From the NCBI GenBank assembly GCA_003666485.1, contig CP032931.1:1426001-1490000 (forward strand): a stretch of DNA of 64,000 nt, read 5' to 3'. Position numbers and translations under genes: made by a program. Shown here piece after piece: positions 26,333 through 34,986 of this stretch (its first letter is position 1; the number at the start of each line of letters is the position of its first letter). Under the pieces are notes generated by a model that was not told the origin of the DNA, did no database searches, and worked only from the letters and a program-made list of their open reading frames with translations. The stretch is from Levilactobacillus brevis. GTDB lineage: Bacteria; Bacillota; Bacilli; Lactobacillales; Lactobacillaceae.

Positions 26333-26740
26333 ATGAAAGACAATATTCAACTGGGTGACACTGAATTTGCCAACATGATGTTGGTCTTAAAGCAACCGGT
26401 CACCCAAGCCAACCACAAGGAATTCAAGTTCCTCGATGGCACCGAGACGGGTGAGATGCAAGAGATTGCGCCCGACATCTGGGCAATGCCCGCCTACATG
26501 CAGGAAGATGACGACTTCACCATGTTCTTCTTGACCACGCAAATCGAATCGGGTGAGACCGTGATGGCCTTTGCCACGGGTGAAACGGCCGACGGTAATT
26601 TTCGGTTGAGCCAACCCATGGTCACGGGCGCCGGGCTGAACCTATTGCATCAGCAACAACCTGACCGGGCCAAACGGGTGCTGAAATTCTTGAATGACAT
26701 CTCCAAGGCGGATGAAGGCGACTGGCGGCTAGTTGATTAA
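26333..26740 (+). CDS. Conserved-looking hypothetical protein, 135 residues
   Basis: ATG 26333 follows AGGAGGAAG. The product is acidic and soluble, without signal peptide or membrane segment (MKDNIQLGDTEFANMMLVLK at the N-terminus). I do not recognise a domain. It lies 54 bp after the GNAT gene and could be the third gene of the MarR operon; no terminator is seen between. Confidence 0.65.
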   Translation: MKDNIQLGDTEFANMMLVLKQPVTQANHKEFKFLDGTETGEMQEIAPDIWAMPAYMQEDDDFTMFFLTTQIESGETVMAFATGETADGNFRLSQPMVTGAGLNLLHQQQPDRAKRVLKFLNDISKADEGDWRLVD

Positions 26741-26834
26741 CCATAATAATTGTCGATTGGATTAGGCGATTCATAGATGACTGATTCAATTGTAGAATGA
26801 CTTATTGGCTAAAAACGATTTTCAGAAAAGTCCA

Positions 26835-26863
26835 TTGACCTGGCTTGACGGACTGGGTATACT
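26835..26863 (+). promoter_or_regulatory. uraA promoter
   Basis: TTGACC (26835-26840), 17-bp spacer, TATACT (26858-26863). It is followed by a roughly 150-nt leader. Confidence 0.8.
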
Positions 26864-26890
26864 AATTAAAAATATGTTCCTTTAACGTTG

Positions 26891-26994
26891 TCCCGTGAGG
26901 CAATGAAGGGTGCACGCTCTGGCAGATGCTGGGTTAAGTCTAGGCTTAAAGTGGGCACGCGCGTTTCTTCACGGGAACGGCGTGTCCTTTTTTA
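26891..26994 (+). promoter_or_regulatory. PyrR-binding transcription attenuator
   Basis: TCCCGTGAGGCAATGAAGGG (26891-26910) matches the PyrR RNA-binding loop (TCCNGNGAGGNNNNNAAGG). Its TCCCGTGA can pair with TCACGGGA (26969-26976), which lies within the terminator loop. The terminator is GGGCACGC / GCGTGTCC followed by six T. With UMP-bound PyrR the terminator would form and shut off the permease. Confidence 0.82.
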
Positions 26995-27017
26995 ATTTGA
27001 GATCTGGAGGCTTGTTC

Positions 27018-28289
27018 ATGAAAACACCGTCGCGTTATCGCAACCCGGACGCTTTGATTGACATTTGGGAGCGGCCCAGTTGGGGACAATGGCTAGGTTT
27101 ATCGCTTCAGCACTTATTTTCCATGTTTGGCTCGACCGTCTTGGTGCCCATCTTGGTGGGGTTAAATCCCGGCATCGCACTCTTTAGTTCGGGCGTGGGG
27201 ACTTTGATGTACATTTTGATCACCCGGGGAAAGATTCCGGCGTACATGGGGTCGAGTTTCTCGTTCATCGTGCCAATGGTCGCGCTGATGAAGACCACTG
27301 GTTACCCGGGAATCGCTCAGGGAACATTGGCCGTGGGGGCCGTCTACTTGGTCGTGGCGTTGATCGTCGTGTTGATTGGATCTGACTGGATCAACAAGGC
27401 GCTACCGCCAATCGTGGTGGGGCCGATGGTGATGGTCATCGGCCTGTCGCTGGCGGGAAGTGCGGCGCAAAAGGCGACGGTCGACGGCGCGGGCACCTAT
27501 CACTGGCAATACTTTGCCGTGGCGATGGCGACGCTCCTGTTGACGATTGGATTCAACCTGTATTTACGCGGCTTCCTGTCGCTGATCCCGATTCTACTGG
27601 GCATCGTCGCTGGTTACCTGATTGCGGCAGCTAGCGGCCTGGTTAATTTTAAACCGGTGATGCAAGCAGCTTGGCTACAGTTGCCCAGTTTTGAGGTGCC
27701 CATCTTGAGTTACCCGTTGCATTTCTATTGGGGCGCCATTATCAGCCTCGCACCGATCGCCTTTGTGACCATGACGGAGCACATCGGGCACATCACGGTG
27801 CTCAATGAATTGACGCACCGCAACTTCTTCGAGGACCCCGGCTTACATCACACGTTGGCCGGCGATGGATTGGCTTCGATCATTGCCAGCTTCGTCGGTG
27901 GCCCACCGGTGACGTCTTATGGCGAAAACGTGGGTGTGCTGGCCATCACGCGGGTGCACAGCGTCTACGTCTTGATTGGGGCGGCAACCTTTGCCATCAT
28001 CTTTAGCTTCGTGGGTAAATTAAGTGCGCTGATCGAAAGTATTCCCAATCCGGTCATTGGGGGTATCAGTTTCTTGTTATTTGGGGTGATTGCCTCCAGC
28101 GGGATGCGAATCCTGATTGAAAAACACGTTAATTTTAACCGCAAACGCAACCTGATGATTGCCTCGGCCATTTTGGTCATCGGCATTGGCAACGCGTACT
28201 TAAAGGTTGGCCAGTACGAATTCTCTGGTCTAGCCGTGGCGGCGGTGCTGGGTATCGTGTTGAACTTGGTCTTGCCGGACAACGACTAA
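27018..28289 (+). CDS. uraA: Uracil permease (NCS2 family)
   Basis: 423 residues, NCS2 nucleobase:cation symporter with the family's QH motif in LSLQHLFSMFGSTVLVP and the uracil-permease signature GGPPVTSYGENVGVLAITRVHS near residue 300. ATG 27018 follows GGAGG; the in-frame region before it belongs to the attenuator leader. A PyrR leader upstream supports uracil rather than xanthine as substrate. Monocistronic. Confidence 0.93.
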   Translation: MKTPSRYRNPDALIDIWERPSWGQWLGLSLQHLFSMFGSTVLVPILVGLNPGIALFSSGVGTLMYILITRGKIPAYMGSSFSFIVPMVALMKTTGYPGIAQGTLAVGAVYLVVALIVVLIGSDWINKALPPIVVGPMVMVIGLSLAGSAAQKATVDGAGTYHWQYFAVAMATLLLTIGFNLYLRGFLSLIPILLGIVAGYLIAAASGLVNFKPVMQAAWLQLPSFEVPILSYPLHFYWGAIISLAPIAFVTMTEHIGHITVLNELTHRNFFEDPGLHHTLAGDGLASIIASFVGGPPVTSYGENVGVLAITRVHSVYVLIGAATFAIIFSFVGKLSALIESIPNPVIGGISFLLFGVIASSGMRILIEKHVNFNRKRNLMIASAILVIGIGNAYLKVGQYEFSGLAVAAVLGIVLNLVLPDND

Positions 28290-28330
28290 CCGTAGCCAGC
28301 CAGATTATAGTGTTAGAGAATCAATGAGAA

Positions 28331-28377
28331 ACACAATGCCAGTCACTCAGGAAAGTCTGAATGGCTGGCATTGTGGG
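28331..28377 (+). terminator. Hairpin after uraA
   Basis: 14-bp stem CACAATGCCAGTCA / TGGCTGGCATTGTG without a T-run. Either a weak terminator or an mRNA-stabilising end. Confidence 0.5.
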
Positions 28378-28404
28378 TTAGTGATTTGATTGTGAGAATA
28401 TGGG

Positions 28405-28449
28405 CGTCCTCAGCGTCCCAACTCATCTCTAGCGAACGGTAAGGCGGCC
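28405..28449 (-). repeat. R1 end fragment
   Basis: CAGCGTCCCAACTCATCTC continuing to GGTAAGGCGGCC is one R1 end, lying just after the azlD stop codon. It differs from the fragment at 24455-24500 by about one base over the shared stretch. Confidence 0.75.
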
Positions 28450-28470
28450 AGCAGGGAATGAGTCACCAGG

Positions 28471-28806
28471 TCAGCCGCCAATGGCAAAGTAGCGGAGGAC
28501 CGCCATGGCCATGATCCCCACGACCACCACCATCAACAGGCTCTTGGTCACGATGCCCGCTAGCGTTGCTGGAATCGCCGCAAGACAGTTGGCAACGTTG
28601 AGTGTGGCCAAGTGACCGGCGTGGGCGACAAAGAGGCTCTCGCAGCACAGTGCGGTCATAATCGTGATGGGCACGAAGGACAAAAAGCTGATCAGCCAGT
28701 CTGGCATGTTGAGGGATTTAACAAAAGCAAATGGTAACACCCGCGACAGCACCGTAATGGCGCCGCAACCGAGGATGACCCAGAGTTCGGTAAGACTTAT
28801 CGACAT
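28471..28806 (-). CDS. azlD: AzlD-like branched-chain amino acid exporter subunit
   Basis: 111 residues with four hydrophobic helices. LGCGAITVLSRVLPFAFVKSL and the FVPITIMTALCCESLF stretch are typical of AzlD. It works with AzlC in exporting branched-chain amino acids and analogues. Its start overlaps the end of azlC by 10 bp, so translation is coupled. Confidence 0.88.
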   Translation of the reverse strand: MSISLTELWVILGCGAITVLSRVLPFAFVKSLNMPDWLISFLSFVPITIMTALCCESLFVAHAGHLATLNVANCLAAIPATLAGIVTKSLLMVVVVGIMAMAVLRYFAIGG

Positions 28807-29501
28807 TTTTTCAACTCCATTCCGAATAGGCAGCCGGCGATGGTCGCCACTAGGAGCGCAAAATTTTGGCTCATGACGGCGATCAAGAAGTAGTAGGCCA
28901 GGGCGACAAACAACATGACCGTTAATTGCAGCGACATCCCCAGGTGTTTGTCACTGATCAGCTGGAGGTAGACCAACCCAATGAACATGGCGGTCAGGGC
29001 AAAGTCGAAGCCAAAGCGGCTGGGGTCGTCAATCAATCCGCCCAGTACGGCGCCAATCACCGTGGCCACGCCCCAAACCAGGTAGGCCACCAGGTTGGCG
29101 GCGGACTGCCAAGCAAAGCTCAACCGGCCGTGGGTCTTATTTTGTTTGTTCATGGCCAGCGCGAAGGTCTCGTCAGTCACCAGCGTGCCAATCAACAGGT
29201 TGCGGGTCAAAGACTCGTGTTTGAAATACTGCGCCAGACTGGTGCTCATCAGAATCATCCGAGAATTGACCAGAAAAGTTGAGAGAAAAATAGCGGAGAG
29301 AGGGTCGTGTAAGAGCAACATGCTGGTAATGATAAATTGGGCGGATCCAGCGTAAACGATAAACGATAAGCCGGCGACCACCAATAAACTGAGGTGACTG
29401 GTGTGGGCAACGATGCCAAAAGCTAGCCCCACACCGATGTAACCGAAGACGGTTGGCAAGACGTCGCGAACGCCGGTCCTAAAGGTCAGAGAAGGCCCCA
29501 T
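28797..29501 (-). CDS. azlC: AzlC-like branched-chain amino acid exporter subunit
   Basis: 234 residues, five to six membrane helices, starting RTGVRDVLPTVFGYIGVGLAFG with the AzlC signature FIVYAGSAQFI. ATG 29501 has AAAGGAAG nine bases upstream; an in-frame TTG two codons earlier is too close to it. The operon is azlC-azlD, divergent from a MerR-like gene that may regulate it. Confidence 0.9.
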   Translation of the reverse strand: MGPSLTFRTGVRDVLPTVFGYIGVGLAFGIVAHTSHLSLLVVAGLSFIVYAGSAQFIITSMLLLHDPLSAIFLSTFLVNSRMILMSTSLAQYFKHESLTRNLLIGTLVTDETFALAMNKQNKTHGRLSFAWQSAANLVAYLVWGVATVIGAVLGGLIDDPSRFGFDFALTAMFIGLVYLQLISDKHLGMSLQLTVMLFVALAYYFLIAVMSQNFALLVATIAGCLFGMELKKCR

Positions 29502-29622
29502 AGACAAACTTCCTTTCTGGTTTCTAATGTGATTTTAATCTCCAGTTTAGCGCTAACTTATGGTCACGTAAACCCGTAATTTATTCGTAAAATAGACATG
29601 TAAATTTTATGGTCGGAAAAGG

Positions 29623-29651
29623 TTGCATTTCGGTAAAGGTGGTTGTATGAT
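29623..29651 (+). promoter_or_regulatory. Promoter of the MerR-like gene
   Basis: TTGCAT (29623-29628), 17-bp spacer, TATGAT (29646-29651). Confidence 0.75.
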
Positions 29652-29689
29652 ACTCTCATTGATAACGAATGAAAGTGAGGGTACAGGCG

Positions 29690-29929
29690 ATGAAGATGAA
29701 CTTAACTGAACTGGCAGCATCAGCACACGTTGACGCAAGCCGCATTGAGGATTACGTGAAGAATGGGCTTCTAGGTAAGGAACACTCCACAACGGAATTC
29801 GATGATTCAGATTTGTACTGGATCGATATGATTCAATGTTTTCAGGATAACGGGACGTCTTTAGACGACTTGTCCGGGTTGTTACCACGCTGCCGTAAAG
29901 GCCAAACGCAACTAACCCAGGTGAACTAG
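29690..29929 (+). CDS. Short MerR-type HTH protein
   Basis: 79 residues: MNLTELAASAHVDASRIEDYVKNGLL is a MerR-like winged-helix start, followed by a second short helical region (DLYWIDMIQCFQDNGTSLDDLSGLL). It lacks the coiled coil and effector domain of full MerR proteins. ATG 29690 follows GAGGG; an ATG 21 bp upstream in frame has no site. It probably regulates itself or the divergent azlCD. Confidence 0.75.
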   Translation: MKMNLTELAASAHVDASRIEDYVKNGLLGKEHSTTEFDDSDLYWIDMIQCFQDNGTSLDDLSGLLPRCRKGQTQLTQVN

Positions 29930-29961
29930 TTAAGGTAATGAATCGGTAAAATGACCCACTC

Positions 29962-29999
29962 AGCAGCTCCACGGTTTTCGGCCGTGAGCTGCTTTTTTT
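29962..29999 (+). terminator. MerR-like gene terminator
   Basis: AGCAGCTC / GAGCTGCT outer stem with inner ACGG / CCGT, followed by seven T. Confidence 0.9.
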
Positions 30000-30027
30000 G
30001 ACCGCAAAATGGCATTGGCGAGGCAGG

Positions 30028-30190
30028 TCGCCTTACCGTTACGTGAAATTCTAGGCTGGAACGCTGGGGAAGGACGGTCGGCGCCAAAGAGCGGTTGCCA
30101 ACCTTGCTTTGAGCCGGGAAAACACCGTTCTGTGGCTCGGACCGGCGCCCACCGCGAACCGGCTCATATTTAGCGACCGGTAAGGCGGCC
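30028..30190. repeat. R1 chimera: two like ends facing each other
   Basis: Both termini are the GGCGGCC-side end of R1 (GTCGCCTTACCG at the left, CGGTAAGGCGGCC at the right). The left half has AAATTCTAGG, the right half CTCATATTT, so the outer strands no longer pair. It looks like recombination between two R1 copies. Confidence 0.65.
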
Positions 30191-30216
30191 AGCAACCACC
30201 AATATCGTCAGCAAGC

Positions 30217-30262
30217 AAAAAAGCCCTAGCCACCACCAAAACGGTAGTGACTAGGGCTTTTC
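30217..30262 (-). terminator. Terminator of the DUF4811-lmrB operon
   Basis: On the minus strand AAAAGCCCTAG ... CTAGGGCTTTTTT, 11-bp stem extended by CACTACC / GGTGGTG. Confidence 0.9.
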
Positions 30263-30277
30263 AGCGAGTCGGAACGG

Positions 30278-31000
30278 TTACTTCTTGACCTGGGCAATCA
30301 ATTGCTTCATTGCTTGAGCCTGGTAAGCCGCAGTGGCTTGCTTGGTGACTTGTTTTTGTTGCGCCGCAGACATGCTAGGATTCTTGGTCATCGCTGCCAT
30401 GACGGCTTTCTTCACGTAAGCCGTGGCGGCAGTCTTTTGCTTGGCCTGGAAAGACTTAGACTTGCTTAGGGCTTGCAACTTCTTCGCTTGGGCCGTGCTC
30501 AAGACGGTCCAGTTCTTGTTGATGTAAATGGTATTGGTTTCCTTCACGTACTTATGACCGTTACCGGAAAGACCAAACCAGAACTTGTAGGCGCCGTTCT
30601 TGTATTCACGGTAGACCTTCTTGGTGACGATACGGTTGGCACCTGTGGTCCGCTTGACGACGTTTTTAGTCGTGACCTTGGCCCGAGTGTGTTGCGTTTT
30701 CTTGGCGTTGACACTGGTCTTATAGACGTAGACCTGGTGCTTGTCGGCCGTCCCGATGGCTTGGTAGATCATCATCGGCAACTGCTTAGACGGTGAGGCC
30801 GAGTAGATCTTTTGCGTAGACGTTTCCGTAACTTCGTGCAGGCCGTAGTGGTCATGGTCATTTTTCACCATGAAGAAGATACTGGTCAGCAGGCCGATCA
30901 CGGAAATCGCGGTCAAGATGTTGCTGAGTGGTCGATTGGAAACGTACACGTTGAAGACGAAGGACAGAACAGCAAAGATAATCAGTGTAAAGATGATCAT
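30278..31000 (-). CDS. DUF4811 membrane-anchored protein
   Basis: 240 residues. Two N-terminal hydrophobic helices (residues 1-20 and 27-44), then a basic Ala/Lys/Thr-rich soluble domain (KKVYREYKNGAYKFWFGLSG) and a Gln/Lys/Ala-rich helical tail. DUF4811 proteins are commonly encoded next to DHA2 multidrug transporters in lactobacilli, as here; its start overlaps the transporter stop by one base. The role is unknown, perhaps an accessory factor of the exporter. Confidence 0.85.
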   Translation of the reverse strand: MIIFTLIIFAVLSFVFNVYVSNRPLSNILTAISVIGLLTSIFFMVKNDHDHYGLHEVTETSTQKIYSASPSKQLPMMIYQAIGTADKHQVYVYKTSVNAKKTQHTRAKVTTKNVVKRTTGANRIVTKKVYREYKNGAYKFWFGLSGNGHKYVKETNTIYINKNWTVLSTAQAKKLQALSKSKSFQAKQKTAATAYVKKAVMAAMTKNPSMSAAQQKQVTKQATAAYQAQAMKQLIAQVKK

Positions 31001-32138
31001 TATGCGGCACCTCCTTCAGTAGTGGCTTGGTTTTCTTCAGCCGCACTCTTGTCTGCTAAATGGACGGAGTGGTTGCTGCCCTTCAAGAAGAAGGAGATGA
31101 CTAAGGCAACCACACAGAAGCCAACGGCAATCCAGAAGGCCGCGTGGTAGCCAGACAACGTTGCGTTGATGGCGCCATTGGCGTAGCTTAATGGGTTAGT
31201 CGTCAAGACGTGCTTGGCTGGCATTTGGCCCTTCGTCACGTTGGTCAAGACACTGATCAAGATGGCAGTCCCCACGGAACTCGCCACTTGACGCTGGGTG
31301 TTGTTAACGGCCGTCCCATGAGAAATCATGTTCAGTGGTAAGGCGTTCATCCCAGCGGTCGTAGCTGGCATCATGACCATAGCAATCCCAAACATCCGCA
31401 GTGCGTAGAGTAAGACGATGTACAGCGTGGACGTATCCTTGGTGATCCAGACGAATGGTAAGGTACCAACCGTCAGTAAGAACATCCCCATTGTAGCCAA
31501 ACGCTTGGCACCGAAGCGGTCAAAGGCTCGACCGGTGATCGGACTCATGATCCCCATCATCAGGGCACCGGCTAACAGCGTTAAGCCAGAGTGGAAAGCG
31601 GACATGCCCTTGACCATTTGCAGGTACAGGGGGATGACCATTTCGACCCCGACCATGGCCATGTTGACCACGGAACTCAGGATAGCGGAAACGGTAAATT
31701 CTTTAGACTTGTAAACTCGGAAATTCAAGAATGGATCGTCCATCTTCAGTTGACGCCAAATGAACAGGCCAACGAAGATGAAGCCAATGGCTAAGGTCGA
31801 CAGAACGATCGTGCTGCCCCAGCCGTCGTCACCAACGGAGGAGAAGCCGTACAGCATGCTCCCGAACCCAATCGTGGATAAGACCACGGACAAAAGATCC
31901 AGCGGCTCCTTATGCGTTTCAAGGACGCTGTGCATGATCCAGAAGCTGGCGATGACAACAACGGCCACGATTGGAATAATCATGCCGAAGAGGTCCCGCC
32001 AGGTCCAGTTATCAATGACCCACCCAGACAGGGTCGGGCCAATCGCTGGTGCTAAGCCGATAACGATACCGGCCAGCCCCATGGCAGTTCCCCGTTTGTT
32101 AGCGGGGAAGATGGTCAGCATCAGGGTCTGTAGTAATG
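31000..32138 (-). pseudogene. DHA2-family multidrug transporter (LmrB-like), 5' end deleted
   Basis: The frame covers about 379 residues up to the IS remnant (PLLQTLMLTIFPANKRGTAMG at the new N-terminus). LmrB/EmrB proteins have about 480-500 residues and 14 helices, so roughly the first 110 residues with three to four helices are missing. The IS end starts at 32139, where the frame meets a TAG after a few codons. A start at ATG 32121 could give a 373-residue product but has no ribosome-binding site. Its native promoter is gone too. Confidence 0.85.
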
Positions 32139-32249
32139 GGGTCTAGAATTTTTGGTGTTGGAAAGTATTTCCATTCCAAAAGTACTAGGCCCTTTTTGAT
32201 AACAAAAAAAGGCATCTAAGCCTCCCTAGTGCTATGCTTTAAGCGACGA
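32139..32249 (+). mobile_element. 111-bp left-end remnant of the ISL3-family IS
   Basis: Apparently identical to 5033-5143 of the intact IS, ending before the transposase start. The right end and the target duplication are absent, so an adjacent deletion took the rest of the IS and neighbouring DNA. Confidence 0.93.
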
Positions 32250-32644
32250 GGCAGGTCAGCTGGGTCGACCCGGTCATTACGATCCTGGTCGCGGGCTATA
32301 TCAGTTATGAATCCTGGCCCATTATCAAGCAGACCTTTGGCATCTTGATGGAGGCCTCACCGAAGCTGGACTACGAGGCCATTGCGCATGACCTGTGCCA
32401 ACTGCCTAAGGTCGAGGGCGTCCATCACATTCACGCCTGGCTGATTGACGAGAACAACATTGCCTTTTCCGTCCATGTGAACATGGACAACCTGCCGTTG
32501 AGCGAGATTGAACCGATTTACCGGCAGATTGAAACGTTGCTGTGCCACAAGTACGGCATCAATCACGTGACGATTCAGGCGGAATGTCGCCGCGGCAAGG
32601 ACGAGGATTTATTTTTCAAGCAAAACGACTGGCGCCACGATTAG
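32250..32644 (+). pseudogene. Cation diffusion facilitator (CDF) transporter, 5' part deleted
   Basis: Open frame directly after the IS remnant: WVDPVITILVAGYISYES is the last membrane helix of a CDF protein, followed by the cytoplasmic domain with VEGVHHIHAWLID and HVTIQAE, the ferredoxin-like metal-sensing fold. About 170-200 N-terminal residues with five helices are missing. It cannot transport. The downstream MntR/DtxR-type regulator suggests the lost protein exported a divalent metal. Confidence 0.88.
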
Positions 32645-32646
32645 AC

Positions 32647-32675
32647 TTGCACTACGGCGCGATTCGCGGTATAAA
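32647..32675 (+). promoter_or_regulatory. Promoter of the DtxR/MntR-family gene
   Basis: TTGCAC (32647-32652), 17-bp spacer, TATAAA (32670-32675). Confidence 0.72.
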
Positions 32676-32705
32676 TGAGGCACTATCTAGATGAGGTGAA
32701 CAGTG

Positions 32706-33353
32706 ATGACTCCGATGAAGGAGGATTATTTAAAAATTATTTTTGAGCTGGGCGGGAAGCAGAAAAAGGTTTCCAATAAGCAGATCGCCATCAGCTTGAA
32801 CATTGCGGCGGGTTCCGTGACCGAAATGGTGAATAAAATGGCGGCGGAAGGATTGGCGGAACACACGCCTTACGCCGGTATTTCGTTGACCAATAAGGGT
32901 ATTCGCCTGGCCGAGGATCTGGTCCGCAAGCACCGGATCTGGGAAGATTTCTTGGTGGAGAAGCTCGACTATGATCTGCCAGACGTCCACGATGAAGCTG
33001 AGGTCTTGGAACACGTGACGAGTGCCAAATTGGTCAACGCCCTGGACGACATGCTGGGCAATCCCACGCACTGTCCTCATGGTGGGGTGATTCCAGACCG
33101 TTACGGCCATTATCATGAAGACTCACATACGGTGCTCAATGACGCGGCGGACGGTGAGATTGTTTCCGTGGACCGCTTCATTGACAACCACGATCTCCTG
33201 ACGTACCTGGGTGATTTAAAGCTTGATATCGGCGATCAGTTGAAGATCATCAAGCACGACCCGTTCGAAGGCCCCGTCACGGTGCAGAACTTAACGGATG
33301 ATGCTGAACTGATCGTGAGCTACAAGGCAGCACATTATATTTTTGTCAAATAA
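32706..33353 (+). CDS. DtxR/MntR-family metal-dependent regulator
   Basis: 215 residues. N-terminal winged helix (EDYLKIIFELGGKQKKVSNKQIAISLNIAAGSVTEMVNKM), then the dimerisation and metal-binding domain with HRIWEDFLVEKL, DEAEVLEHVTS and NPTHCPHGGVIP (His, Cys and Glu ligands), and a C-terminal SH3-like FeoA domain (IGDQLKIIKHDPFEGPVTV). The family represses manganese or iron uptake. ATG 32706 and GTG 32703 are both possible behind GAGGTGAAC. Confidence 0.9.
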   Translation: MTPMKEDYLKIIFELGGKQKKVSNKQIAISLNIAAGSVTEMVNKMAAEGLAEHTPYAGISLTNKGIRLAEDLVRKHRIWEDFLVEKLDYDLPDVHDEAEVLEHVTSAKLVNALDDMLGNPTHCPHGGVIPDRYGHYHEDSHTVLNDAADGEIVSVDRFIDNHDLLTYLGDLKLDIGDQLKIIKHDPFEGPVTVQNLTDDAELIVSYKAAHYIFVK

Positions 33354-33362
33354 GCAAGTGAC

Positions 33363-33392
33363 AGACCGTTGGCGAGGGCTAGCGGTCTTTTT
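33363..33392 (+). terminator. DtxR/MntR gene terminator
   Basis: AGACCG(T) / (G)CGGTCT stem followed by TTTTTGTTT. Confidence 0.85.
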
Positions 33393-33478
33393 GTTTAGTG
33401 GCTGGGTGATTTGGGAGGCAAAACAGCGCGACTTTGGCTGGTTTCGTGATACTATTAATTGTGAAGGGAGCGATTAAC

Positions 33479-33874
33479 ATGTTGAAACAACAGGTCATGA
33501 CCATTTTAGCGGTCGCCACGCTAGGTGTCGGGGCAACCACCATCTTACCAGCGCCAGAATCAGCTGCTGCCAAGCAGAATGTCTATCAGCGGATTCCCAA
33601 GGCTTATCGGGGAACCTGGCACCTCAAACACTCGACGGGAAAGCTGAAAAAGGGCCTCAAGCTCAAGATTGGCGCCCGGTCATTCAAGAGTGACTTCGGT
33701 AGCTACCAAAAGAAACAACTCGGTGTACATATCGGCAAGAAGACAGTTTCGGTCTTTCAAATTGCGAAGGGCCAACAGGTTGGCAAATACAACGTTTTGC
33801 GCAAGACCCATTACCGCAACCGGGTCGCATTGAAATGGACGTTTGATACGGTGTCCTCGTACTACGTGAAATAA
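33479..33874 (+). CDS. Secreted basic protein, function unknown
   Basis: 131 residues. Signal peptide of about 30 residues (LKQQVMTILAVATLGVGATT, cleavage likely after the SAAA near residue 30). The mature part is small, Lys-rich and contains YRGTWHLKHSTGKLKKGLKL; WxxRGTW-type beginnings occur in secreted lactobacillar hypothetical proteins. ATG 33479 follows AAGGGAG. Monocistronic. Confidence 0.75.
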   Translation: MLKQQVMTILAVATLGVGATTILPAPESAAAKQNVYQRIPKAYRGTWHLKHSTGKLKKGLKLKIGARSFKSDFGSYQKKQLGVHIGKKTVSVFQIAKGQQVGKYNVLRKTHYRNRVALKWTFDTVSSYYVK

Positions 33875-33880
33875 CGAAGT

Positions 33881-33913
33881 GGAGCTTGGGACTAAACTGC
33901 TCAGGCTCCTTTT
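33881..33913 (+). terminator. Terminator of the secreted protein gene
   Basis: GGAGCTTGGG / CTCAGGCTCC ten-pair stem with G-T pairs, followed by TTTT. Confidence 0.85.
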
Positions 33914-33975
33914 CTATGGCCTGGAGGATACCCACATTGGCTAGCGATTTCGCCTGGTGGGGAATACGGGTAGCC

Positions 33976-34079
33976 TGAGACGTGACCTTCAGCTCAAAGG
34001 CGAGGTGTCGAGACCGCACTGTGGCTCGACCCGTCCGTCCACAGCGAACCGGCTCATATTTGGCGGACGGACGGCGGCC
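33976..34079 (-). repeat. R1 partial copy h
   Basis: Contains the inner arm and the GGCGGCC-side half of R1 (GAGACGTGACCTTCAGCTC ... GGCTCATATTTGGCGGACGG). The partner strand of the outer helix is missing; the sequence at 33940-33975 is unrelated. Confidence 0.7.
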
Positions 34080-34214
34080 AGCCCAAACCAAGTAGCAGGC
34101 TACAACAAATTTCATTTTTCAAAAAGTTTTACGGAAAAAGCGGATTGCGTATTTCCCCAGCCGGTGCCATGCCGTATAATGAAAAAAACACGTGTGAGAA
34201 GAGAGGGAACCGGG

Positions 34215-34970
34215 ATGAGCAGTCAGAAGAAACGTGATCAGCTGATTCTCCATACCGCGCTAACGGCAGGGCGGATCATGATCGAGAACGGGTCAGAAAT
34301 TGAGCGGGTCGAGGATACGATGACCCGTATCGCCCACAACGCTGGGGCCCAGACCAGTCAGCTCTTCGTGATGATCACCGGTATCCTCATGGCCATTAAT
34401 GGCGAGGTGGGGGCCCAGATCGAACCCGTCAAGCGGCGGACCTTTGACCTGGAAAAGATTGCCGTGGTCAATGATCTGTCGCGGCAGTTTGCGGACCACA
34501 AAATTAATTTGCGGCAATTTGCGGACCGCCTGGACCATTTGGACAGCGTCAGCCGTTACTTCCCGTTTTGGCTCCAGCTGCTGGCGGCGGCCATGGTCAG
34601 TGGGCCACTGGAAGTGGTCTTTCGTCATAACCTGCCGGACTTTTGGATCACCTGCGTCGTGGGGATGCTGGGCTGGTGGGTGTACTACATTTTGAGCAAA
34701 TACATTCAAATTCGTTTCTTGTCCGAATTTACCTCGGCGGCCGCAATTGGCATTATGGCGGTCATCTTTGTCCATTGGGGCCTGGGAAACAGCGTCGATG
34801 ACATCATCATCGGGAGCGTGATGCCACTGGTGCCCGGGGTGCCCATCACCAACTCGGTGCGCGACATTCTGGCCGGCAACCTGGTCAGTGGGCCGGCACG
34901 GGGTGTTGAAGCACTGGTCAGTGCAGCGGCAATCGGGTTTGGCATCGCCATGGTATTACAATTCTTATGA
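34215..34970 (+). CDS. ThrE-family threonine/serine exporter, N-terminal-type subunit (DUF1212)
   Basis: 251 residues. The soluble N-terminal DUF1212 region has TAGRIMIENGSEIERVEDTMTRI; five membrane helices follow, including PLVPGVPITNSVRDILAGNLVSG, the family signature. ATG 34215 follows GAGAGGGA. A TATAAT at 34175-34180 gives a likely -10 box. It is paired with the next gene; the two halves together equal one ThrE protein. Export of threonine/serine or other small metabolites is inferred from the family. Confidence 0.88.
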   Translation: MSSQKKRDQLILHTALTAGRIMIENGSEIERVEDTMTRIAHNAGAQTSQLFVMITGILMAINGEVGAQIEPVKRRTFDLEKIAVVNDLSRQFADHKINLRQFADRLDHLDSVSRYFPFWLQLLAAAMVSGPLEVVFRHNLPDFWITCVVGMLGWWVYYILSKYIQIRFLSEFTSAAAIGIMAVIFVHWGLGNSVDDIIIGSVMPLVPGVPITNSVRDILAGNLVSGPARGVEALVSAAAIGFGIAMVLQFL

Positions 34971-34986
34971 GTAAGGAGGCAAACCG

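Noticed and set aside
26910-27017. 36-codon N-terminal extension of uraA
   Set aside because: It overlaps the PyrR attenuator terminator; the start at 27018 has GGAGG and matches NCS2 permeases.
33957-34214. 86-codon upstream extension of the ThrE-like gene
   Set aside because: It runs through an R1 fragment and the promoter; ATG 34215 has a ribosome-binding site and matches the family start.
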